In this document: positions 37,457-46,304 of the stretch, in pieces
How the letters are laid out: each line of letters starts with the position of its first letter
How positions within the stretch are numbered: position 1 is the stretch's first letter
NCBI RefSeq assembly: GCF_050875635.1
Contig: NZ_JBPAOH010000025.1
Span: 8,695-72,694, forward strand
Length of the DNA stretch: 64,000 nt
Reading direction: 5' to 3'
Source of the DNA: Hassallia sp050875635
GTDB lineage: Bacteria; Cyanobacteriota; Cyanobacteriia; Cyanobacteriales; Nostocaceae
The notes under the pieces: generated by a model
What the model was told of the DNA's origin: nothing
The model's database searches: none
Seen by the model: only the letters and a program-made list of their open reading frames with translations
Translations under genes and position numbers: made by a program

Positions 37457-38305
37457 TCACGATGTTTGACTATCCAGATGCAACTTGTTTGATGTCTCTA
37501 CCTCCCAAGAACCTGTAATTCCTGGTACTTTATTGAGTTCTCGTTGTTTTTCCGAACTTAACCGCACAGCTTCTTCCAAAGTCCAGCAACGCGGTCCGAC
37601 TAAACTCATTTCGCCCTGTAGAACATTAAATAACTGTGGTAGATTATCTATATTGTATTTACGCATCCAATGCCCTAGGCGTGTGACGTTTTGCTCATCT
37701 TCTGTGAGAGAGAAATTGTTGGCGCAAGCGTAGACGCAAAGCGGACTTGAGTCAGACATCGCTTTATCTTCTAGGGTTTTTTTGTTTACCGCAGTTGTGC
37801 GAAACTTGATCGCCCGAAACAGTTTACCGCGTTTTCCTACGCGCCACTCACGCTCAAAAAATGTTCCTGGGGAGTAAACACGCATTAGCAAAACTAATAT
37901 CAGCATTACGGGACTGACTGCAAGCAAAAATACTAAGGCAACAATCCAATCAAATAGCCGTTGCAACGATCTCCACAAACTACCTTGTTTGGATAGCTGT
38001 TCGGCAGAGGGTATGCGTAAAAATATTGGCTTCGACGCTTGTTCACACGCACTTGCCCAAACTTTTAGCCAGTACTCACCCAACTTTGGATCTATGCGAA
38101 CCAAACTTACTGGCGAATGTTCTAAGCATTTTACCAAGGATTGCTCTTTATCCAGTGAAGGCAGATATGGCTGCAAAACTTGTCCGGGAGCTTTCACCAA
38201 CAATTGACCCCTTCGCCACTGGAGTGTGCAGTATGAACTACGATCCTGGTCTTGCTTGGTAACAGTATAGTAATTCTCTAAAGGTGGAATTATGGAAATT
38301 GTCAT
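37457..38305 (-). CDS. hepC: Initiating sugar transferase, HepC-like (bacterial sugar transferase family)
   Basis: 282 residues. The N-terminal ~110 residues are a cytoplasmic extension (CTLQWRRGQLLVKAPGQVLQ). One membrane-inserted helix (DWIVALVFLLAVSPVMLILVLL, ~118-139) is followed by the catalytic domain: FEREWRVGKRGKLFRAIKFRT, VTRLGHWMRKYNIDNLPQLFN, then VLQGEMSLVGPRCW and KVPGITGSWEVE. These are the standard motifs of polyprenyl-phosphate hexose-1-phosphate transferases that start repeat-unit synthesis. The domain order and adjacency to hepA match HepC of heterocystous cyanobacteria. A 283-bp gap separates it from hepA. Confidence 0.83.
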   Translation of the reverse strand: MTISIIPPLENYYTVTKQDQDRSSYCTLQWRRGQLLVKAPGQVLQPYLPSLDKEQSLVKCLEHSPVSLVRIDPKLGEYWLKVWASACEQASKPIFLRIPSAEQLSKQGSLWRSLQRLFDWIVALVFLLAVSPVMLILVLLMRVYSPGTFFEREWRVGKRGKLFRAIKFRTTAVNKKTLEDKAMSDSSPLCVYACANNFSLTEDEQNVTRLGHWMRKYNIDNLPQLFNVLQGEMSLVGPRCWTLEEAVRLSSEKQRELNKVPGITGSWEVETSNKLHLDSQTS

Positions 38306-39603
38306 ATGTTTTTGGGCTTATACAGTGGTAGATTGCCGACCTGACATCATAGGCTATCAATGCCAAAGACTCTTGCCAAATCTTGCTTTCTGCTCCAAAA
38401 AGGTGATGTTAATTAGGTGGAAAACATGAAACTATAACTTGCTTTATAGGCAAATGCACATCTTTCAAAACTTTTTATAAAAGATGTACAAAAAAGTAAC
38501 AATGCTAGTTCTTAGATAAATCTAAAAAAATAACTCCACTTTTTTGTTCTAGCTTTTTGGAGGAGGATTCAATATCTAGAATATAAGATACTGTAAAAAT
38601 GACCATTGTTTAGATAGATTCTTTATTTACTCTTTAAATAGCCCGTCTGTTTCTCAGAGAATTATTAAGTTCATATGAATCACTATCGTAGATCTACCCA
38701 ATAAGCCTTTTCTTAATATCGGTAAGTAATTCTAACATGATTGTATGAATGACTATCAAACATAAGCTTAATTAACACGCACCAATACAATCTATAACAC
38801 TCAATCAACCAGAAAATACACAAAAACTTTATATATTCATCTGATTTGATTTTCGCTCTTTTACAAAGCCGATACCAGGAGCATTAGAAAAAAGAAGAAT
38901 TCTCAAGAGAAGACGCGCTTAATTACGTTTACTCCTGTTTTACTCTTCCCTACTGTGGTCTACTTGACAGTAGGATTGCAAGCAAGCAATACCCAGCCTT
39001 TTTTACCCAAACAATACCAAGTAAGTAGCAATAAACGAAGGAGGTTTCCAGCCCCCTACACATCAAAATGTTTTTCTGGCTGAAATATTCTTTGTAAAAT
39101 TATTAACATTCAGCCTATACATGAAAAAAAGCTGATATTGCTCATATTAAAGGTATCATTGCTTTCGCTCCCTAAATTACTAACTTTTGTATCGCTTTTT
39201 CTGGCACTTGCGCGATCGCTTGAAGGAATCAGCGGAAAAACAGTTATATTTTATACTTTTATTTACGAGTTAACCTACCCTAAGGCAAAATTTCCTTACT
39301 TGAGCAGCTCTCAAAAGAAAACTAAGTATAATGGGTATTTTATTATCTACCTTGCTAAAAACACCTATAACTAGTAAATTAGGTTATTTAAGTTACTGCA
39401 TTTTCTCCAAGTAATAGTATAAAAATAGCATGTTATACTGACTTATTTGTATCTTATTTGGTTATAGACGTGCAACGAAAGCAATTATTAAAAATGCCAC
39501 CAATCAAAAGTTGCACAATCGCCACTGACAATTCAGAATGGTATTGATTGCCAATGTCAAGGCAGTATTAGCAGCTCATTAATTACGTATAATTAAGTAA
39601 CAA
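38306..39603. promoter_or_regulatory. Long AT-rich upstream region of hepC, no clear gene
   Basis: A 1.3-kb region lies between the divergent hepC and LapA-domain genes. It is AT-rich with no terminators or conserved ORFs. Frames at 39138-39374 and elsewhere lack ribosome-binding sites. Known hep genes are developmentally controlled, so cis-acting control sequences are expected here, but I could not assign a specific NtcA or two-component site. Confidence 0.4.
38883..39083 (+). other. Possible small membrane-protein ORF without a standard start
   Basis: A 66-codon open frame reads RKKKNSQEKTRLITFTP then VLLFPTVVYLTVGLQASN: a positively charged start followed by a hydrophobic span, like a signal anchor. 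No ATG, GTG or TTG precedes the hydrophobic part in frame; only an ATT is available. It may be a decayed gene start or chance. Low confidence. Confidence 0.2.
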
Positions 39604-39984
39604 ATGAAACAAGTAAACTTTTTAATAATTTTTATCTTTTGTTTAGCTTTGGCTTTATTTACTATAGAGAACACCAAACTAGCAACAATTTATATTGTTC
39701 CTGGAGTACAGGTACAAGCACCGATAGCAGTTGAATTGCTATTAGCGACTGGCTTAGGCGCAGTTTTTGCGTGGCTATTTAGTATGTGGACACAATTGCA
39801 GCGACAACTATTGTCTAGTCCACAACGCAAACAAAATGTCCGAATTCAAGAACTAGAGTCCAAAATTGAACAGTACCAAGCCGAAGTTCAATCTTTACAA
39901 CTTGCGCTACCCCCTTCCTCTGATTCCTCAACAAAAGAAACAGAGACGAATGTGCCGAACACACACTCTAGCAACGTCCAATAA
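39604..39984 (+). CDS. LapA-domain (DUF1049) small membrane protein
   Basis: 126 residues. Two membrane spans (FLIIFIFCLALALFTIEN and AVELLLATGLGAVFAWLFSM) flank a short loop with TIYIVPGVQVQAP. A coiled coil follows (QELESKIEQYQAEVQSLQLAL) and then a polar, serine-rich tail. This matches the LapA/DUF1049 family, linked in proteobacteria to lipopolysaccharide assembly; the cyanobacterial role is unknown. It lies 52 bp before scpA on the same strand, an arrangement that suggests co-transcription. Confidence 0.85.
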   Translation: MKQVNFLIIFIFCLALALFTIENTKLATIYIVPGVQVQAPIAVELLLATGLGAVFAWLFSMWTQLQRQLLSSPQRKQNVRIQELESKIEQYQAEVQSLQLALPPSSDSSTKETETNVPNTHSSNVQ

Positions 39985-40036
39985 GTCTACAGGGACTATT
40001 TATCCACTAAAACACGGAAATACTTAGGACTTGTTG

Positions 40037-40825
40037 ATGGATCTACGCGAGCTATTGGAAACAATTGCACACCTGATTCACCAAGCCGAACAGGGGGAAA
40101 TTGACCCTTGGGATGTGCAGGTAATTGAGGTAATTGACCGTTACTTAGAATTAATGGCACCGGAGACAACACGCATAGGCTATGAAGCTGATTTATCGCA
40201 ATCCGGGCAGGCTTTTTTGTCAGCATCGATGCTGGTGTTGTTCAAGGCAAACACCTTGATGCAAATGCAAGCAGCAGCAGATGAACCAGACGTTGTACTA
40301 GATGATGTACAAGCAGACAACGATCCGGGGTTAGTATATTCTCTTCATCGGTTGCCATTAGAACGGGCATTGCGCCGTCGTCCGGCAGCGATGCCACCGC
40401 CAAAACGCCGCGTGACTCTGCAAGAGTTGATCGAGCAATTGCAGATCATGGAGAATCAACTCAAACTTGTACAAAAAGTCAGCAAACCTATCCGTCCCCG
40501 GCGTCAGCCCAGCATCCAAAGTATGCGGGCAGCACTAGAGTTAGCTCACCAGGAAAATCTGACGGAAGTGGCACAAGAACTGGAGGAAGTATTGCATCTG
40601 TCAGCCACAAAATTGTGCTTGTCAGAAAATTGGTTGAATTTGGAACAGCTAGTAGAATTGTGGACTCAGACAAAGAAACCATATCACAACAGTTCGGCAC
40701 ATAAATCAAAACACAGTCATCTAGTCAGCGTTTTCTGGGCATTACTATTGCTGTCGGCTCAATCTAAGGTAGAGCTATGTCAAGAAGAATTCTACCAGGA
40801 AATTAAAATTCGCTTACTCTGTTGA
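40037..40825 (+). CDS. scpA: Segregation and condensation protein A
   Basis: 262 residues from the ATG at 40037 (two TTG codons precede it in frame). ScpA is the kleisin that bridges the heads of the SMC dimer and works with ScpB in chromosome compaction and segregation. The N-terminal helix has ELLETIAHLIHQAEQGEIDPWDVQVIEVIDRYLE split by family-typical residues (DPWDV). The next helix FLSASMLVLFKANTLMQM is conserved. The C-terminus contains the winged-helix contacting SMC (HLVSVFWALLLLSAQSKVEL). Length fits cyanobacterial ScpA. Confidence 0.9.
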   Translation: MDLRELLETIAHLIHQAEQGEIDPWDVQVIEVIDRYLELMAPETTRIGYEADLSQSGQAFLSASMLVLFKANTLMQMQAAADEPDVVLDDVQADNDPGLVYSLHRLPLERALRRRPAAMPPPKRRVTLQELIEQLQIMENQLKLVQKVSKPIRPRRQPSIQSMRAALELAHQENLTEVAQELEEVLHLSATKLCLSENWLNLEQLVELWTQTKKPYHNSSAHKSKHSHLVSVFWALLLLSAQSKVELCQEEFYQEIKIRLLC

Positions 40826-40917
40826 TTCTTCCAATACCCGATCGAATGTACCTGACTTGAAAGAGGGGGAAAGGGGAAAGGGAAAAGGAAAAAGGGGAAG
40901 AAGAGATTTTCATTTGT

Positions 40918-41124
40918 ACGACTTACGCACTCAGATCCCCCAACAGAGTTAAAAAGGGGGCTTGAAGGGTTCCCCCCTTTTTAAGGGGAGCCAGCCGTGT
41001 GGGCGGGTTTCCCGCGCCACATGCGCGGCTGTCGGCAGAGCCGCGATAGCGCAGTGGCTTGACTTGAGCGGTAGCCGCGTGGGCTAGTTCCGATCAAGGT
41101 TTCAGGCTTCGGTGCGTAAGTCCT
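40918..41124. mobile_element. MITE-like element with ACTTACGCAC ends
   Basis: Inverted ends ACTTACGCAC (40921-40930) and GTGCGTAAGT (41112-41121) enclose about 180 bp of GC-rich palindromic sequence without coding capacity. The same end sequence bounds the smaller element at 41208-41299 and one at 54094-54233, so this is a small non-autonomous repeat family. Confidence 0.5.
40949..40984 (+). terminator. Hairpin after scpA
   Basis: Perfect 12-bp arms TTAAAAAGGGGG and CCCCCTTTTTAA enclose a 12-base loop, about 125 bp downstream of the scpA stop codon. It lies inside a repeat element, so it may be part of that element rather than a dedicated terminator. Confidence 0.45.
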
Positions 41125-41207
41125 AATTTGTACAGGTGTACGCAGTTCTTTCAGGGCTAGTTGGTGCAAGTGTAACGGGAGGAACATAGATGATTTACAG
41201 ATTTTTA

Positions 41208-41299
41208 GGACTTACGCAAAAATAATTGAAAAGCCTATTATCCCGTAGCGGTAATTCATGAATTACCGCTACTTACGACATCGGATTGCGTAAGTCCTG
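41208..41299. mobile_element. Small MITE-like element with AGGACTTACGCA ends
   Basis: Ends AGGACTTACGCA (41208-41219) and TGCGTAAGTCCT (41288-41299) are perfect inverted repeats around a 68-bp centre. That centre contains the perfect palindrome at 41245-41272. No coding capacity. Confidence 0.6.
41245..41272. repeat. Perfect 28-bp palindrome, AATTCATGAATT core
   Basis: The arm GTAGCGGTAATTCA meets its reverse complement with no loop. The core equals that of 2475-2496 while the outer arms differ (GCGGT here, GGGGC there), keeping pairing. Confidence 0.75.
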
Positions 41300-41501
41300 A
41301 TTTTGATAAATGCAAACCCCAAAATCCGAGTAAATTGAAAAGATAACCGATCGCTTGTCATCTTGCGAGAGCCTATGCTTACACGTAAAGCGAACATTCG
41401 TGTTATCCGTGCTTTTAAGGATGACTTAGAGCAAAAATAAACTGATGATTAAGTATCATTCGATGAAAGTAAACTGGCTTGTGGTTGAGGAATAAATTTT
41501 T

Positions 41502-42671
41502 ATGAAGGCGATGATTCTCGCTGCGGGTAAAGGTACTCGCGTGCGTCCAATTACCTACACAACTCCCAAACCGATGATTCCCATCCTGCAAAAGCCAGTG
41601 ATGGAATTTTTACTAGAACTGTTACGTCAGCACGGCTTTGACCAAATTATGGTTAACGTTAGCCATTTGGCTGAAGAAATTGAAAACTATTTCCGTGATG
41701 GTCAGCGGTTTGGCGTGCAGATTGCATATTCTTTTGAAGGGCGAATTGATGACGAAGGTAAACTGGTAGGGGAAGCTATTGGTTCTGCTGGCGGAATGCG
41801 GCGTATCCAAGACTTTTCGCCGTTTTTTGATGATACCTTTGTGGTGTTGTGCGGCGACGCTTTGATTGACCTAGATTTATCAGCTGCGGTTAAGTGGCAT
41901 AAATCCAAAGGGTCGATCGCTACCATCATTACTAAATCTGTCCCACTTGAAGAAGTTTCTAGTTACGGTGTGGTCGTCACCGATGAAGATGGTCGCGTCA
42001 AAGCATTCCAAGAAAAACCGTCAGTAGAAGAAGCTAAGAGTACCAATATCAATACTGGTATTTACATCTTTGAGCCAGAGGTATTTAATTATATCCCCTC
42101 CGGCGTAGAGTACGACATCGGTGGCGAATTGTTTCCCAAACTGGTAGAAATAGCTGCCCCCTTTTACGCCATTCCGATGGACTTTGAATGGGTAGATATT
42201 GGTAAAGTACCAGATTATTGGCGGGCGATTCGCGGTGTGCTGCTACGCGAAATAAAAAATGTACAAATTCCCGGTCACGAAGTTGCTCCAGGAATCTACA
42301 CTGGCTTAAATGTTGCCGTGAATTGGGACAAAGTGGATATCACAGGTCCTGTTTACATCGGTGGCATGACCAGGATAGAAGACGGCGCAAAAATTGTTGG
42401 TCCGACGATGATTGGTCCTAATTGCTGGGTATGTAGTGGTGCGACTGTAGACAATAGCGTGATTTTTGAATACTCGCGCCTGGGTCCTGGGGTAAGCTTG
42501 GTTGATAAGTTGGTGTATGGGCGTTACTGCGTTGATAAAACTGGCGCCTCGATAGATGTCAAAGCTGCTGCTTTAGACTGGTTAATTACCGATGCTCGTC
42601 AAGCACTACCATCTCATACCCCAGCTGAACGGCAAGCGATCGCTGAGTTGTTGGGAACAAACGGCAGTTAG
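41502..42671 (+). CDS. NDP-sugar pyrophosphorylase (mannose-1-phosphate guanylyltransferase-like)
   Basis: 389 residues. The N-terminal Rossmann-like nucleotidyltransferase has MKAMILAAGKGTRVRPITYT, the Lys-containing TTPKPMIPILQKPVMEF, and the Mg-binding FVVLCGDALIDLDL (about residues 113-126). The sugar-binding part has FQEKP and NTGIYIFEPEV. From ~265 the sequence becomes a left-handed beta-helix with hexapeptide repeats (GPVYIGGMTRIEDGAKIVGP). It makes an activated sugar (GDP-mannose, or UDP/dTDP-glucose) for polysaccharides. It lies outside the HEP-like block but may feed it. The exact nucleotide and sugar cannot be read. Confidence 0.85.
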   Translation: MKAMILAAGKGTRVRPITYTTPKPMIPILQKPVMEFLLELLRQHGFDQIMVNVSHLAEEIENYFRDGQRFGVQIAYSFEGRIDDEGKLVGEAIGSAGGMRRIQDFSPFFDDTFVVLCGDALIDLDLSAAVKWHKSKGSIATIITKSVPLEEVSSYGVVVTDEDGRVKAFQEKPSVEEAKSTNINTGIYIFEPEVFNYIPSGVEYDIGGELFPKLVEIAAPFYAIPMDFEWVDIGKVPDYWRAIRGVLLREIKNVQIPGHEVAPGIYTGLNVAVNWDKVDITGPVYIGGMTRIEDGAKIVGPTMIGPNCWVCSGATVDNSVIFEYSRLGPGVSLVDKLVYGRYCVDKTGASIDVKAAALDWLITDARQALPSHTPAERQAIAELLGTNGS

Positions 42672-42675
42672 GGAA

Positions 42676-42770
42676 TGGGGAATGGGGCATAGGGCATGGG
42701 GCATGGGGCATGGAAAGAAATTTGGCTTTATTCCCATTGCCCATTGCCCATTGCCCATTGCCCATTGCCC
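42676..42770. repeat. Heptanucleotide repeats forming a large hairpin
   Basis: GGGGCAT-type heptamers (42680-42716) face CCCATTG heptamers (42731-42770, four to five tandem copies). The two halves are nearly complementary, so the spacer can fold into a long hairpin between the convergent NDP-sugar and speA genes. This is STRR-type sequence and may terminate both transcripts. Confidence 0.7.
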
Positions 42771-42774
42771 TTTC

Positions 42775-44793
42775 CTAACCATTAAGATATGTGTACCGCC
42801 GCAAACTTTGTTCGTAAGTTTGTAGCAGTCGCTGAGATTCCGCTAGGGTGATGCGATTTTCTTCTAAAGCTTGTTCGCAACGCTGGCGGATTTTTTCTAC
42901 CAGATCCTCGGAGTCGTACTGCACGTAGCTGACTACTTCGCTCATGGTGTCACCTTTGACGACGTGTTCAATCTGATAACCTTTAGGAGTTAGTTGGATA
43001 TGAACGGCGTTGGTGTCGCCAAATAAGTTATGCAAATTGCCCATGATTTCCTGGTAAGCTCCATTCAGGAACATCCCTAAATAATAAGGTTCTCCTGGTT
43101 TAAAGGTGTGCAGTTCTAAAACTGACTTGACATCGCGCAGGTCAATAAAGCGATCAATTTTGCCGTCACTGTCGCAGGTAAGATCCGCCAAAATTCCTCG
43201 CCGCGTCGGTTCTTCTCCCAAGCGGTGTATCGGCATAATTGGGAATAGTTGGTCAATCGCCCAACAATCTGGTGCTGATTGAAACACTGAAAGATTGATG
43301 TAGTAGATGGAAGCCATGATTTTTTCTAAGTCTTCCAACTCGTCGGGTACGTATTCTTCCTGCCTGGTGATGTCAAGAATTTTATGACAACAAGCCCAGT
43401 AGAGCCGCTCTGCTTTGGCTCGTTCTCTGAGGCGCAAAATTCCCAAGTTGAAGCGGCTGATGGCTTCTTCTTTGAATTGAGCGGCATCGTGGTAAAATTC
43501 TTGGAAATTCTCTTTGTTGATGCCTTGGTAAGTTTCCCAAAGGTAATTAATAACCGGGGATTCTCCCTCTTGTGGGGGTTCTGGTGGATCGAGGGGAATC
43601 TCGCTGGTACTGAGAACGTCAAAAATCAGTACCGATTGATGGGAGGCGATCGCTCGTCCACTTTCGCTAATCAGTGTTGGTACGGGTATTTCCCGTTCTG
43701 CACAGGTATCTTTTAACTCTGCCACGATGTCGTTGGCATAGTTTTGCATGTTGTAATTTTTCGAGGCATAGAAGTTGGTTTGCGAGCCGTCGTAATCTAC
43801 ACCCAAGCCACCGCCAACATCAAGATATTTCATATCAGCTCCCAGCATCGCCAATTCTACGTAGATGCGGCTGGCTTCTTGAATGGCATCTTTAATTACA
43901 TTAATGGCGGAGATTTGCGAACCGATGTGGAAGTGCAACAACTGCAAAGAATCGAGCAAATCAGCTTGGCGCAACTTGTCAACTGCATCGATAATTTCCG
44001 GCATTGTCAAACCAAATTTAGCGCGATCGCCGCTAGATGTTCCCCAGCGTCCCATGCCTTGGGTACTGAGTTTAGCGCGAACCCCTAAAATTGGCTTAAT
44101 CCCCAACTGGCGATTGGCATCAATTACCAAATCGACCTCTTCAATTTGTTCTAAGACGATTATCGGGGTCTGTCCTAGTCTTTGGGCTAACATCGCCGTT
44201 TCGATGTATTCCCGGTCTTTGTAGCCATTGCAAGTTAACAATGCTCCCGGTGTATCCAGCATAGCTAAAGCAATCATTAACTCTGGCTTGGAACCGGCTT
44301 CTAAGCCAAATTGATGCGGTTTGCCAAATTTGACCAAATCTTCAATTAAGTGCCGCTGCTGGTTGCACTTGACGGGAAACACGCCACGATAAATGCCAGG
44401 GTAGTTGTAACGGGCGATCGCTTTGGCGAAACATGCATTTAATCGCTCAATCCGGTCTGACAAAATATCGGAAAATCGAATTAATAAAGGTAAGCCTAAA
44501 TTACGCTGCTTCAGGGCATTGACTAATTCAAATAAATCTAGAGAACCTCCGCGATCGCCTTTAGGAGAAACCGTGATATGACCAGCCGCGCTAATCGAAA
44601 AATAAGGCTGTCCCCAACCTTCGATGCGGTAAAGGGCTTCACTATCCTCAATTTTCCAGTTTCCGCGAGGCGCCTCGCTAGTGGTACTTGGTGGTAGCAG
44701 CTTTTTTTGCTTTTGATTCTTCACTTCAGCTTTATGTCCATTAGCCGGAGGTTGCACCACCTCTTCCGATGCACCAACAGAATAAACACGCAT
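42775..44793 (-). CDS. speA: Biosynthetic arginine decarboxylase
   Basis: 672 residues from the ATG at 44793, which has AGGAAG just upstream; an in-frame TTG at 44823 is less likely. SpeA converts arginine to agmatine using PLP and Mg2+, the first step of polyamine synthesis in cyanobacteria. The PLP lysine lies in GVFPVKCNQQRHLIED (about residue 140). Further family features are GLEAGSKPELMIALAML, LLHFHIGSQISAI, YLDVGGGLGVDYDGS and ISESGRAIASH. Length fits the SpeA type (~650-680). It diverges from ndk across a ~200-bp region with an inverted repeat. Confidence 0.95.
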   Translation of the reverse strand: MRVYSVGASEEVVQPPANGHKAEVKNQKQKKLLPPSTTSEAPRGNWKIEDSEALYRIEGWGQPYFSISAAGHITVSPKGDRGGSLDLFELVNALKQRNLGLPLLIRFSDILSDRIERLNACFAKAIARYNYPGIYRGVFPVKCNQQRHLIEDLVKFGKPHQFGLEAGSKPELMIALAMLDTPGALLTCNGYKDREYIETAMLAQRLGQTPIIVLEQIEEVDLVIDANRQLGIKPILGVRAKLSTQGMGRWGTSSGDRAKFGLTMPEIIDAVDKLRQADLLDSLQLLHFHIGSQISAINVIKDAIQEASRIYVELAMLGADMKYLDVGGGLGVDYDGSQTNFYASKNYNMQNYANDIVAELKDTCAEREIPVPTLISESGRAIASHQSVLIFDVLSTSEIPLDPPEPPQEGESPVINYLWETYQGINKENFQEFYHDAAQFKEEAISRFNLGILRLRERAKAERLYWACCHKILDITRQEEYVPDELEDLEKIMASIYYINLSVFQSAPDCWAIDQLFPIMPIHRLGEEPTRRGILADLTCDSDGKIDRFIDLRDVKSVLELHTFKPGEPYYLGMFLNGAYQEIMGNLHNLFGDTNAVHIQLTPKGYQIEHVVKGDTMSEVVSYVQYDSEDLVEKIRQRCEQALEENRITLAESQRLLQTYEQSLRRYTYLNG

Positions 44794-44909
44794 TTCTTCC
44801 TGACCTCTGTGTGTCACCCACAAGTAATCAATTTAACGCATTAAGAAAGCAACGCATATGCACCCAGAGATGATTTCTAAGATAAACTCTGATTGGTCAT
44901 TGGTTGAGA

Positions 44910-44963
44910 GTTAGTTGTTGGTGGTTGGTGGTTAGTTGTAACTACTAACGACCAACAACTAAC
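44910..44963. repeat. Inverted repeat in the speA/ndk divergent region
   Basis: Arms GTTAGTTGTTGGT (44910-44922) and ACCAACAACTAAC (44951-44963) are perfect 13-bp complements. The 28-base interior repeats the GTTAGT/ACTAAC theme. It is a cyanobacterial intergenic repeat or a leader hairpin for ndk. Confidence 0.65.
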
Positions 44964-44997
44964 AAAGAACAAATTTACTAAGTTTGAGGAGATGACG

Positions 44998-45447
44998 ATG
45001 GAACGCACATTTTTAGCAATTAAGCCTGATGGGGTGCAGCGCGGACTAGTAGGTGAAATTATCCGTCGCTTTGAAACTAAAGGCTTTACTCTGGTTGGCT
45101 TGAAGTTTCTCAAACCCAGTCGGGAATTAGCCCAAGCGCACTACGATGTTCACCGCGAAAGACCCTTTTTTGCTGGGTTGGTGGAGTTTATTACCTCTGG
45201 ACCGGTGGTAGCGATGGTTTGGGAAGGTGATGGCGTAATCGCCTCTGCGAGAAAGATAATTGGCGCTACAAACCCTCTGAATGCGGAACCAGGGACAATT
45301 CGGGGCGATTTAGGCGTAAATATTGGTCGCAACATCATACACGGTTCCGATGCTCCGGAAACCGCTCAAAAGGAAGTTTCCCTGTGGTTTAAGGAAGATG
45401 AATTAGTCGGTTGGCAACCCGATATTATGCGTTGGTTGCACGAGTAA
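44998..45447 (+). CDS. ndk: Nucleoside diphosphate kinase
   Basis: 149 residues from the ATG at 44998. The ATG six bases earlier is too close to the GAGGA ribosome-binding site at 44986-44990. The enzyme transfers the gamma phosphate of ATP to NDPs through a phosphohistidine. Family features: MERTFLAIKPDGVQRGLVGEI, YDVHRERPFFAGLVEF, REIIGATNP-like ARKIIGATNPLNAEPGTIRGD, and the active-site His in GRNIIHGSDAPETA (about residue 115). Size is exactly that of bacterial Ndk. Confidence 0.97.
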   Translation: MERTFLAIKPDGVQRGLVGEIIRRFETKGFTLVGLKFLKPSRELAQAHYDVHRERPFFAGLVEFITSGPVVAMVWEGDGVIASARKIIGATNPLNAEPGTIRGDLGVNIGRNIIHGSDAPETAQKEVSLWFKEDELVGWQPDIMRWLHE

Positions 45448-45454
45448 TTTAGGA

Positions 45455-45582
45455 GGGGGGAAGGGGGATGGGGAGACAAGGAGAGGGGGGGATGGGGAGA
45501 GTGGGGGATGGGGAGAATGGGAGAAAGAATTGTCCCCTTGTCTCCTTGTCTCCTTGTCCCCTTGTCTCCCCACTCCGCCACT
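45455..45582. repeat. Purine/pyrimidine heptamer repeats between convergent ndk and terC
   Basis: GGGGAGA/CAAGGAG-type sequence (45458-45520) is followed by tandem CTTGTCTC/CCCTTGTCTC repeats (45535-45575), nearly complementary to the first half. The whole can form a long hairpin and probably ends transcription of both convergent genes. Confidence 0.65.
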
Positions 45583-45584
45583 CC

Positions 45585-46304
45585 TCATTTTGAAGCTTCG
45601 CTCTTTTCCGGTTCTTCTGATAGTTCTGGGGTAGTGCGCTTAGAAAAGCCCCAAGCGAAAATGAGGGCGATCGCACCAATCATCGCCCATTCTGGCGGGA
45701 CAAAGCTATCGTTGACGACTTTTAACAGTAAACGCAAACCGACTAACGCTACAGTGATATAGCCTGCGTCTGCTAAATAGACATATTCATCCAACCACTT
45801 GATAAACAAACCCGCCATATATCGCAGGGTGATAATACCAATTGTTGCGCCTGTGAGTACCAGCCACCTTTCTTGAGAAACTGCGATCGCTGTTGTCACA
45901 CTATCCAAAGAAAATGCTAAATCCGTGAAAGCAATCACCGGGATCGCTTGCAATAATGAGTTAAAGCGGGGACCGTGATGCTGGTTATCTTCGCCTTCTT
46001 CTGAGGTAAAATGTTGGAATACCAGCCATAGCAGGTAAGCACCACCCAATACGTTAAATTGCCAAAATTGTTGCACCCAGGTTGCGGTGAGAATTAGGGT
46101 GATGCGTAGCACGTAGGCAACGACTAAGCCGAAATTGAGGGCTTTACGTTCGAGTTCTTTGTCATTGAGTCCTTGGGCGATCGCAGCGAGGGCGATCGCG
46201 TTGTCAGCAGATAGTACAGCCTCTAGAAAAATCAGGATGAGCAGGACTAGAGGTGCTTCGATGCTGAAGTGAAAGTGAAGATAATCAAAAATTTGGTCTA
46301 ACAT
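45585..46304 (-). CDS. TerC family integral membrane protein
   Basis: 239 residues with seven or so hydrophobic spans. The two conserved acidic motifs of the TerC family are present: LEAVLSADNAIALAA (about residues 28-42) and FTDLAFSLDSVTTAI (about 130-144). TerC proteins are linked to metal (Mn2+) efflux or loading of exported metalloproteins and to tellurite resistance. Plant and cyanobacterial relatives help thylakoid membrane biogenesis. The polar C-terminus (ELSEEPEKSEASK) is cytoplasmic. I looked for a yybP-ykoY manganese riboswitch in the 5' region and saw none. Confidence 0.88.
   Translation of the reverse strand: MLDQIFDYLHFHFSIEAPLVLLILIFLEAVLSADNAIALAAIAQGLNDKELERKALNFGLVVAYVLRITLILTATWVQQFWQFNVLGGAYLLWLVFQHFTSEEGEDNQHHGPRFNSLLQAIPVIAFTDLAFSLDSVTTAIAVSQERWLVLTGATIGIITLRYMAGLFIKWLDEYVYLADAGYITVALVGLRLLLKVVNDSFVPPEWAMIGAIALIFAWGFSKRTTPELSEEPEKSEASK

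Larger units (their letters stand above)
40826..41501. other. Repeat-rich spacer between scpA and the NDP-sugar gene
   Basis: No gene. It contains a purine-rich tract (40862-40905), a hairpin (40949-40984), GC-rich interspersed repeats (40985-41100) and two elements bounded by GACTTACGCA/TGCGTAAGTC ends, annotated separately. The last ~150 bp before 41502 are non-repetitive and are the likely promoter. Confidence 0.6.

Noticed and set aside
39138..39374. 78-codon plus-strand ORF in the hepC upstream region
   Set aside because: AT-rich, no ribosome-binding site, no recognisable domain; likely chance.
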